Shown here in pieces: positions 56,801 to 64,000 of a stretch of 64,000 nucleotides of DNA. The number at the start of each line of letters is the position of its first letter. Position 1 is the first letter of the stretch. A program made the translations under genes and the position numbers. Source of the DNA: Ascochyta rabiei (lineage: Eukaryota; Ascomycota; Dothideomycetes; Pleosporales; Didymellaceae); assembly GCF_004011695.2 (NCBI RefSeq), contig NC_082422.1, positions 1,332,775 through 1,396,774 of the forward strand. Reading direction: 5' to 3'. Below the pieces are notes generated by a model that was given only the letters and a program-made list of their open reading frames with translations, had not been told where the DNA came from and did no database searches.

Positions 56801-58495
56801 GTCTCCGTGGTCGTGGCTCCGTTGAATGCCTTGCGAGACGATCTGCAAGATCGCTGCGACCAGCTCGGCATCCCCTGCGCGAAGTGGGATGGAAGAAGAC
56901 CGCCGTACTGGGCTCGTATTGTGCTGGTGACGCCTGAGAGCGCAGTCACGAAGGCGTTCGGCAGGTTCATTGACGAAAAGCGCATGCTCCATCAGCTAGA
57001 TCGTATCGTGATAGACGAGTGCCACGTGCTGCTGGAGTCGACACAGGACTGGCGGCCAGACCTCCTCAAGATGGTGGAGATGACGGAGAAGGGCACACAG
57101 GTTGTCTACCTGACTGCAACCTTGCCGCCCACGCTGCAGCCCGCCTTCTTGCACACCGCAGGGCTCGATGCCCAGACCGTAACCATATGCCGCGATGAAC
57201 GCACCACGCGAACGAACATTGCGTACCAGGTGCTAGAGTACACACGTGGCACGCTAGAAAAAGTACTTATTAAGCTCGTGGCTGCGAAGAGGAGTAGGTA
57301 CGGACCCAAGGCGCAGATCATCGTCTATTGTCCAACTGTGGACGAGACGAAACAGCTTGCGAAGCTTCTGCAGTGCTCTGCATACTACCGTCAGATGGGC
57401 TCAGACGAGGAAAAGGCACGCATGGTGCGAAGCTTCACCCTAGGCATAGAGAAGCTTTGTACAGCCACGAACATGCTAGGTCTTAGGCTCGACGCTGCAG
57501 GCGTCCAGGTGGTGATCCACGTTGCCATGTGTCCCCTGCTGCTCCAATATGTGCAAGAGAGCGGCCGGGCGGGACGAACAGGGCTCAACAGCAAGTCTAT
57601 TATTATGAGAGCGTGCTATATAACGAAAGAGGGGAGGGTAGAGAAGGCGCTCGGCTACAAGCTGGAGCGACCTGCAAAGGAGTTCATGACAGTCGAATCC
57701 TGTCGGCGAATCGCGATAGACAAGCACATGGACGGCAGACAGAACAGGCAGCAATGCGAGATAGGAGAGTCGAAGTGTGATCTATGCGAGCGACACCCCG
57801 GTAGTACCAAGCGACAAGCCGTCAAAGAAGAGCAGGAAGAGCCAGAGGAGACGCAGGCCGACACCGCGGCGGTGGCAGCAGAGGAGCAGCGCAGATGTAT
57901 AGAGCGAGCTATGGTCGTTAAAGAGCAGAGGGTTAAGATCCAGCAACAGCGAAGGACGGAACAAAAAGTATATGACCTGGAGCGGCTAGAGCAGCACTTC
58001 CAGCGCTGGAGCAATGCGTGCGCCATCTGCATGGCCACTCAGGCTGACCCGGCGCGCCACGACTGGAAGGACTGTTCAAAGGCCAGCAGAGCGCAGATGA
58101 CATTAATGGAGTCTAAGGTGAAATCTATGCACTAAGTGAAGTGGAAGAAGTATGCGCGGTGTTTTTACTGCTGGGCGCCCCAAGCCATCTGCAACAAGTA
58201 GGAGGAAACAAGCATACAGGGTGCGTTTAAGACACAAGGGATGCATGTGCCTTGCCAGTACGATGGAGTGCTCCAGAGAGCAGTAGCTGCGCTGCTTGCC
58301 TGCCAGCCACTGATGTGCACGCCATGGCTGGAGCAGCAGATGTAAGACGCCGCGATTGTGCACGGTAGCGATGAGCTCCGGCTTTACAAGTGGCTCGGAT
58401 TGAAGATCAAGATGGGCCAGAGAGACGCGAGCCAGATGTGTCGTTTCCTATATGCTTGGGAGGAGGGGCATGTGCAGTCGTATTTAGCAGACTAG
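53885..58495 (+). pseudogene. zinc finger / tyrosine-recombinase-like / RecQ helicase fusion (decayed)
   Basis: One frame of 1536 codons, with stops at 54848, 55613, 56192 (TAG), 56297 (TGA), 58133 (TAA), 58199 (TAG) and 58343 (TAA). There are no frameshifts. Residues 19-39 form a C2H2 finger (C19, C22, H34, H39), as in OrsD/DUF3505-type proteins, and 94-112 a second (C94, C98, H107, H112). Residues about 620-850 carry tyrosine-recombinase-like boxes: GPGRGTEI (R642), HKG (K678), RAWRHAY (R797, H798) and GHSLKTEEGNYG (H838, Y847, spacing 9). Residues about 925-1240 are a RecQ core: YRGKQ, MATGTGKS (K958), DECH (1044), TATLP, IVYCPT and QESGRAGRTG. A Cys-rich tail follows (CDLC, CAIC, CFYCW). 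RecQ proteins unwind DNA 3' to 5'. Telomere-linked copies are known in fungi. The recombinase assignment is my inference. Confidence 0.85.
56435..58135 (+). CDS. intact internal ORF covering the RecQ-type helicase core
   Basis: Within the decayed gene, the longest unbroken stretch begins at ATG 56435-56437 (MMESPFQTM) and runs 566 codons to TAA 58133. It contains every helicase box, from the RecQ motif 0 (EYRGKQEESLEAV) through motif I (MATGTGKS), II (DECH), III (TATLP), IV, V (ATNMLGL) and VI (QESGRAGRTG), plus the CDLC part of the zinc region. Motif V reads GLRLD where RecQ proteins usually have GLGID, possibly a Gly-to-Arg mutation that would hurt activity. It could in principle still be made as a shortened helicase if transcribed. 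More likely it is the surviving part of a pseudogene. Confidence 0.5.
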   Translation: MMESPFQTMAEREEFRRVSMDWHRVLEFASAWEDGRMHPGVRAEMVAQQEKQALQRWSSLAMVDLKAEFRRLAGRPDAEYRGKQEESLEAVMQRRLRVLVVMATGTGKSMLFMLPASVSPGGVSVVVAPLNALRDDLQDRCDQLGIPCAKWDGRRPPYWARIVLVTPESAVTKAFGRFIDEKRMLHQLDRIVIDECHVLLESTQDWRPDLLKMVEMTEKGTQVVYLTATLPPTLQPAFLHTAGLDAQTVTICRDERTTRTNIAYQVLEYTRGTLEKVLIKLVAAKRSRYGPKAQIIVYCPTVDETKQLAKLLQCSAYYRQMGSDEEKARMVRSFTLGIEKLCTATNMLGLRLDAAGVQVVIHVAMCPLLLQYVQESGRAGRTGLNSKSIIMRACYITKEGRVEKALGYKLERPAKEFMTVESCRRIAIDKHMDGRQNRQQCEIGESKCDLCERHPGSTKRQAVKEEQEEPEETQADTAAVAAEEQRRCIERAMVVKEQRVKIQQQRRTEQKVYDLERLEQHFQRWSNACAICMATQADPARHDWKDCSKASRAQMTLMESKVKSMH

Positions 58496-58599
58496 AAAGA
58501 ATGTGTTTGATATAACCGTAACCTGAAACCTTAGGTCAGGAGAAGTCAGGAGAAACGTGCTGTAGGCTGACTTGCGACTGCACGGTGATCACAAGTCAG
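58496..58599. other. 3' flank of the helicase gene
   Basis: Contains short repeated ggtcagg/agtcagg phrases. No gene. The C-rich minisatellite follows. Confidence 0.4.
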
Positions 58600-58679
58600 A
58601 AAGTGCAAAACAGCCAAATAGCAACACAGACACTTCAGAGACGTAGAAAGAAACACCCAGAGAAGGGCCACCAACCAAA

Positions 58680-58930
58680 GTAGTCCCCACAACCCGAGTG
58701 ATACCCGCCAACCCGAGTGATACCCGCCAACCCAAGTAGAGCCCCCTAACCCAAGTAGAGCCCCCAACCCATGCGGATCCCCCAACTTAAGTAGAACCCC
58801 CAACCTAAGTAGAGCCCCTAACCCATGCGGATCCCCCAACCTAAGTAGAGCCCCCGACCCAAGTAGAGCCCCCAACCCAAGTAGAGCCCCCGACCCAAGT
58901 AGAGCCCCCAACCCATGCGGATCCCCCAAT
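58680..58930. repeat. 18-bp minisatellite, C-rich on plus strand
   Basis: Units such as aagtagagcccccaaccc alternate with atgcggatcccccaaccc, both 18 bp, in a tract of about a dozen. Because 18 is divisible by three, open frames with repetitive Leu-Gly-Ala translations cross it on the minus strand; I do not call them genes. Confidence 0.88.
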
Positions 58931-59330
58931 CCACGTAGTCAGCACCAACCTGCATAGTTAGCATTAACCCGCGTAGTAAGCATCAACCTGCGCAGTAAGC
59001 ATCAATCCACATAGTCACATGGTCAGCATTAAGCCGCGTAGTCAGCACAAACCTGCGTGGTTCCCTGAGTAGTTCCACAAGTAGTGCGTCAACCCAAGTG
59101 GTTGCCCCACCTGAGTGGCACGTCCAACCCGAGTGGGTCCCCCAATCTAAGTGGTTCCCAAGTAGTTCCCTACGTGGTTCCCCAAGTAGCGCGCCAAGTA
59201 GTGCGCCACCCCAAGTGGTCCGAAAGTAGTCCCCCAAAGTGGCCCGAAAGTGGTCCCCGCAAGCCAAGGGAGTCCACATTAGTGCCCCCAAGTAGTAAGA
59301 GCCGATCATTTAAGAAGAGCCCCCGATCCA
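58931..59330. repeat. degenerate tandem repeats related to the minisatellite
   Basis: Irregular units: gtagtcagcaccaacctgc-like (58935-59055), then caagtggttccc and aagtagtccccc types (59090-59300). A 119-codon plus-strand open frame here is Ser/Pro-rich repeat translation, not called. Confidence 0.7.
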
Positions 59331-59840
59331 GGAAGAGCCCACAATCTGGAGAGAGCAGACCAAACCAAGTGAGTCCCTATCTGAAAGCAGCCGTGCGTAT
59401 TAAAGAAAGTGAGAGTCAGGACAAAGTAAATTTGGATAGATAGTAGAGTAGTTAAGAAAGACATGCGCAATAGGTAGAAGAGCCAGCAGGATGGTGGATG
59501 GGAGAGGTACAAGAAGTTGTTCGTGCAAGAGGGCGTCAATCGTGTTGATCGCGCGAATTTGGATTAGGCAGGGTTGGTTGCTTTGTAAATCGGGTATAAG
59601 AATGAATGGTAGAGGGAAAGGGCATTTGAACAGGGTATCAGGTGGATTGGAAAGATGGAACGGGATGAAAATGACGTGGAGCAAGGTGTTTTGGGCGTTT
59701 ACATAGTATTGTCACAAGATAGAACAGTAGTTAGGGGAAGTTTAGCAAATCCGATTGTGGTGCCGCAGCCTAGAAAGGCATTCCTGAACCCGTAGATGCC
59801 GTAGTGCGTGAGAGAGGGGCGGGCGGAGGGCCTGTCAGGT
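59331..59840. other. subtelomeric spacer, no recognised gene
   Basis: Transition from C-rich to purine-rich plus strand. No domain, element end or convincing frame was found. Confidence 0.5.
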
Positions 59841-60240
59841 GTCACAAAGCAGTTGGGCAGGGCGGTAGAGGGTAAAGGAGAAAGAGGGGAGGTGGGTGGG
59901 GCCGTGATAAGGCATCACGAGCAAAGGATGAAGGAGAGAAGAGAGTAGAATAAGGGTGGGCGGTGGGCCCGTGATAAGGTATCACGGGAGAGGGGGGTAG
60001 AGGGTTGGGCGGGGGGGGCCCGTGGATGTGCCCCCGGAGCGATGCGGTTAAGAGTGAAGGAGGGGAGGTGTTTAAGACCGTGAAGCGGGATAGAGAAGAG
60101 TAGCAGGTAAGCAGGGTGAAGAAGAGAAAGTGGGTGGGCGGTAGGCCCGTCAAGTGTTACACAAGAGTGAAGAGGCAGTTGTAGAGATAGATAAGCGGTA
60201 CAGAGAGCGGTTTTAAGGCGAATTTTTTTCAGCAACGCAA
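59841..60240. repeat. G-rich subtelomeric repeats with hairpins
   Basis: Four to five loose units of gggcggtgggcc followed by an inverted repeat. The best is CCCGTGATA-AGG-TATCACGGG at 59968-59988, a perfect 9-bp stem. Another is CGTGAT...ATCACG at 59903-59919. Similar positions near 59830 and 60145 are degraded. Base skew is strongly purine on the plus strand but cytosine is still present. Confidence 0.7.
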
Positions 60241-60298
60241 TGGTAGTAGCAATTAGAGTAGCGTTGTTCATGCAGCAGTATAACAGCGCGCAAGTAGC

Positions 60299-63200
60299 AG
60301 AGATAGGGTTAAGAGATGTATAAAAGAAGAAAAGGAAAGAAAAGAGAAATAAAAGAATTGTTAAGAGAAGAGAATAGTAGAGAGGATAAAGTAAGAAGAG
60401 AAGTAGAAAAAGGTAAAAAATTGTTAAAAGAGTGTTAGTAGGATAGAAAAGATAGTTAAATGTAGTATTTAATAAAGAGAGAGTGTAAAAGTATTAGAAA
60501 AGATATTTAAAGTGATTAAGATGTAAAGATAGTAAATGAAGAAAAAGATAGAAAATAGAGAAAGATGAAAAGAAAGAATTAAAAAGAGAGAAGAAGTAGA
60601 AGAAGAAGTTAGTTTTTATTAAAAAGATGTAATGAAATAAAAGAGTAGTTTAAAATAGAAGTGAAAAGAAAAGAAAGATAGAAAGAGAAAAAGTTGAGAA
60701 AGAAGAAGGTTAAAAGAGAAAAAGTGTAGAAAGAGGAAGGAAAGGAAAAAGTAAAGTAAAAAGGAAAGTTGTAGTTTGTTAGAAATTTAAAAAGGTTGAG
60801 GAAGAAGTAAATAAGGAGAAAAGAAGAGAAAAGGTATAAAAAGAAGTAAAAAGTAGAGAGTATATGTTTAAAGAGTTTATAAAGAGTTTAGGGAAAGAGA
60901 TAAGAGATAGAAAGAAGAGAGAGATTGAGAAGAAAATTTAGAAAAGTAGAAAGAATAAGAATAGAGTAAAGAAAGTAAGAGGTAAGGATAGAAGAAAGAA
61001 GTAGAAGAAAAGGAAAAGAAGTTAAAAGAGGTTAGTTAAGAAGAAAATAATGTTTAAGAAAGAAAGATAAGAGAGTAAAGTAGGTTAAGAAGAGAGTAAG
61101 AATAATAGGTAGGTGTTAGTATAGAAAGAGAGTATAAGTTTAGAAAAGAAAAGTTAGTAGGGTAAGAAGTAAAAGTAGTGTAAATAAAAGAAAAGAAGAG
61201 AGAAGAAGGTTAAAAAGAGAGATAAAAGTAGAAGGTTTTAAAAAATAAAGAAAGTAAGTTGTAAGAAAGAGAGTAAGAATAAAAGAGAAGAGTAGGGGTT
61301 AAGTGTAGGAGAAGAAGTAAGAGTAAGAGAAAGAAGGTGTAAGGATAAAGGTGGGAATATTAGTATAGGAAGAAAGTGTAATTTTAGAGAGAAAAGTAAA
61401 AAAAAATTAAGTTAGTAGAGTAAAAGATAGAGTAAAGAGTAAATATAGGTGTAAAGAGAGAAGGAAGAAAGTTAAGGTGTTAGAAAAGAGAGTAGTAGAG
61501 AAAAGTAAGTGGAAAAGATGAGTAGAAAAGATAAGAAGAAGAGAGTAAGTATTAGGAGTAAAAAATTAGAGAGAGAAGAGAAAGGTAGAAAGAGAATAAG
61601 TAAGATAGAGAGAGGGTAAGTGAGAAAGTAAGTGTATGTGTTAGGAAGAAGGTAAGGAATAGAGTGAGAGAAAGTAGAGAAGAAAGTAATAGTAATAGTT
61701 AGGTTTTAGTGTGAGAAGAGAGATAGGGTTTGGAGAAAAGTTAGAAGAGTAAAATTTAAAGTTTTAAAAAAGAGAGAAGAAGGAGAATAGGAAAAGAAAG
61801 AGTAGTAGTTTAAAGAAAGATTATTAAAAAGTAGAGAAGATTAGGAGTAGTAGAGTAAGGAAAGGAAAGGATAAGGGAAGTAGAAAGGATAAGAAAAGTA
61901 GAAAGGATAGAGAAAAGTAGTAAGGATTAGAGAATAGGTATTGTGAGTAGAAGAGTAGAGGGAAGAAAAAGATAAGAGAAGAAGAAGTAGGAGAGAGTAG
62001 AATAAAGAGAAGAGTAAAGTAAGGAAGAGAGTAGAGTAAGGAAGAAGGAGAGAATAAGTGTAAGGGTTAGGGTTTTAGAGTAAAAAGAGGGTTAGGGTTT
62101 TAGTGTAAGAAGAGAGGTTAGGGTTAAAGTAGGAGAGAGTGTGGAAAGAGAAGAGGTAGAGGTAAGAGTGTAAGTAAAAGTAAGGAGTAAGGTTTAAGTG
62201 TAAGAGAAGAGTAGAGGTAGGAAAGAGAGAGTAGAGAAGAGGGTGAAAGTAGAAATAAGTAGAAGTAAAGGTAAGGGTGAGGGAGAGAAAGTAGGAGGAA
62301 AGAAGAATTTAAGAGTAAGAGAGGGTAGAGTGTAAGAGGAAGAGTTAAGGAGAGAAGTAGAGAGTAAAGATTAGAAGAAGGAAGAAAGTAGGGATAAGGA
62401 AGAGAAAGTGTAAAGGTTTTAATGTAAGAATAAAGAAGAGTGTAAGAGTAAGTATAAGGGTTTTAGTGTAGGAAGAGGGTTGGGGTTTTAAGTAAAAGTA
62501 GAAGAAAAGAGAAAGATGTAGTAAGTGGTAGAAAAGAGTAGAAGAAAGAGAAGGAAGAAGTAGAATAAGTTAAAGAAAAAGTAGTGTTTAAGAGTTAAGA
62601 AAGTAGGAAAAAGGAGAAGAAAGTAGAGGTAATAAGTAAAAAGAGAAAAGAAGTAGTAGAAGTAGTAGAAGAGGTAGTAGTAGAGAAGGAGTTTAGATTG
62701 TAAAAGGGTTAGGGTTTTAGTGTAGGAAAAGTGTTAGGGTTTTGGTGTAGGAAGAGTAGGTAAAGGTTGAGGAAAAGAAAGGTGAGAAAAGGAAAAAAGA
62801 AGAAAGAGAGTTTTGTAGTAAAGTTTTAGAAAAAGAAGGAGAAGGTGAGTGTAGGTTAAAGAAGAAAGTAAGAGGTGAAAAAAAAGTAAGTAGAAGGAAG
62901 TAAGTGTTAGGAGTAAAAAAGTAGAAAGAGAAGGAGAGTTAAGAAGAAGAATTAAGAAGAAGAGAGTAGAAGTGAAGGTGAAAAAGAGGGAGAAAATGTA
63001 GGGGTGAGGGAGAAAGAGAGTAAGAGAGTTAAAGAAGAAGAGTGTAAGGGTAAGGGGTAGGGTTAAGTTAGAAAGAAGAGTTAGAGGAGTTTAAGGGTTG
63101 GGGAAAAAAGGGTAGAAGAGAAGGAGGTGAAAATAGAAGAGAGGGAAGAAAAGTAAAGTAGAGTGTGAAGAAAGTAAGAAAAGAAAGTAAGAGTAAAAGT

Positions 63201-63898
63201 AGTAGTAGAAAGAGAAGTAAGGATAGAAGGAAAAGTAGAAGAAAGAATAGAAAAGAGTAGAGGAAAAGAAAAGAAAAGGGAAAAAGGGAGTAGAGGTAGA
63301 AGTAGTAGTAGTAGAGAAAAGGGTTAGGGTTTTAGAGTAAGAAGAGTGTTAGGGTTTTAGTGTTAGAAAAGAGGTTAGTAGAGAGAAGTAAGTGGAAAGA
63401 GTAGGAAAAGAAAAAAAGAAGGAAGGAGGTTTTAGAGTTGTAAAGAAGGAAAAAGAAGGTAAGTGTAAGGTGAAGAAGAGAGTAAGGAGTTAAAAAGAGG
63501 TAGGTAGGAGAAGGTAAGTGTTAAGAGTAAAAAAGAAAAGAGATAAGAAAAAGATAGAGAAAAAGAGTTAAGAAGAAGGAGTTAAGAAAGAGTAAGAAAA
63601 AAAGAGGTTAAGGTGAAAGTAGAAGAGAGTGTAAGTAAGAGTAAGGTTTAGGGTTTTAGTGTATGGAAAGAGGGTAGGGTAAGAGAAAAGAAGAGAAAGA
63701 AGAGAAGAGTAGAGGTAAAAGAGAAAGAGTAGAGATGAGTGTAAAAGGAGTAGTAAGTGTAAGTAAAGGTAAGGAAGAGGGAGGGTTTAGAAGTAGGAGA
63801 GGGTGTAAGAGTAAGGGTTAGAAGAAGGAAGAAAGAAAGTAGGAGTAAAGAAGAGAAAGTGTAAGAGTAAGTGTTAGGGTTTTAGTGTAGGAAGAGGG
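60299..63898 (+). repeat. cytosine-free subtelomeric tract (3.6 kb, plus strand)
   Basis: After C at 60298 no cytosine occurs up to the telomere, while G, A and T remain in complex, mostly non-periodic order. It includes diverged long repeats: phrases around 62811 and 63428 match at about 617-bp spacing, and gtgttaggagtaaaaaa-type phrases recur near 61545, 62905 and 63515. Telomere-like phrases (gggttagggttttag) lie near 62064, 62089, 62706, 63319 and 63874. No coding frame of note; TAG and TAA are dense. Confidence 0.9.
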
Positions 63899-64000
63899 TT
63901 AGGGTTAGGGTTAGGGTTAGGGTTAGGGTTAGGGTTAGGGTTAGGGTTAGGGTTAGGGTTAGGGTTAGGGTTAGGGTTAGGGTTAGGGTTAGGGTTAGGG
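63899..64000 (+). repeat. telomere, (TTAGGG)17
   Basis: Perfect TTAGGG repeats to the last base, G-rich strand running 5' to 3' towards the end, as at a right chromosome terminus. The canonical fungal telomere repeat. Confidence 0.99.

Noticed and set aside
54848..58345. A-to-I mRNA editing restoring the helicase frame, as known in some fungal sexual stages
   Set aside because: It can turn TAG into TGG but does not readily fix the TAA and TGA stops, and would put Trp where Gln fits better.
53885..58495. Stop-codon reassignment (TAG/TAA read as Gln)
   Set aside because: CAG and CAA coexist in the same frames, one break is TGA, the start ATG is also lost, and unrelated missense transitions (Asp to Asn, Cys to Tyr) accompany the stops. 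The intact gene at 45732 ends normally with TAG.
53885..58495. Starship captain (DUF3435) or ordinary Crypton
   Set aside because: Neither normally carries a RecQ helicase, and no Starship-like cargo, direct repeats or DUF3435-type order was seen. Only the recombinase-like boxes are shared.
58546..59443. Long open frames with Leu-Gly or Ser-Pro repeats
   Set aside because: The 18-bp minisatellite is a multiple of three, so frames stay open by chance; no non-repetitive domain.
59842..60271. Pro/Leu-rich minus-strand ORFs of about 100-118 codons
   Set aside because: Produced by G-rich tandem repeats; no conserved start, no domain.
60299..63898. RIP as the cause of the cytosine-free tract
   Set aside because: RIP changes C on both strands and lowers G as well; here G remains very abundant.

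Overview
This window is the right-hand end of a chromosome of a filamentous ascomycete. It finishes in 17 perfect TTAGGG repeats (63899-64000). Upstream lies about 51 kb of nested transposable elements carrying the mark of repeat-induced point mutation (RIP). Reading frames are still followable, but are broken by TAG and TAA where Gln or Trp is expected, with Asp-to-Asn, Cys-to-Tyr, His-to-Tyr and Gly-to-Arg replacements. CpA/TpG is changed to TpA almost everywhere. No tRNA, rRNA or CRISPR array was seen. The species cannot be named from the sequence.

Layout. 1-4239: 3' part of a Ty3/gypsy chromovirus (family 1, copy 1) with its LTR. 4240-11640: a different gypsy remnant on the minus strand. 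11651-12187: 76-bp tandem repeats, a GA microsatellite and a dispersed repeat. 12190-16331: minus-strand Copia. 16332-28016: plus-strand Copia split by a complete 8.2-kb gypsy element (18980-27167, 193-bp LTRs, TAAAT target duplication). 28017-28780: GC-balanced spacer with microsatellites. 28780-41449: second copy of gypsy family 1, interrupted by a solo LTR, a complete pogo-like DNA transposon and a complete Copia element. 41450-45090: three pogo-like elements, one complete with inverted repeats. 45732-46391: the only intact single-copy-looking host gene, a small secreted protein. 46905-51548: patchwork of Tc1, pogo, LINE and Copia fragments.

51553-58495 is a GC-rich subtelomeric cassette of two divergently oriented genes sharing a 189-bp intergenic region. 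One is a decayed 610-codon protein of unknown family. The other is a decayed 1536-codon protein that joins C2H2 zinc fingers, a region with tyrosine-recombinase-like active-site motifs, and a RecQ-type helicase. Both hold frame throughout and are broken only by transition-type stop codons. The zinc finger, recombinase-like and helicase combination, if confirmed, is the most interesting gene-level observation.

58600-60298 holds minisatellites and hairpin repeats in which base skew flips from C-rich to G-rich. From 60299 to the chromosome end (3,702 bases) the plus strand contains no cytosine at all while G remains abundant. RIP acts on both strands and cannot produce this. A strand-specific process on the telomeric G-strand is one explanation.

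Two unrelated gypsy families here each carry a zinc-binding-type accessory ORF antisense to gag-pol, near the 3' LTR. This is a second recurring theme worth checking.
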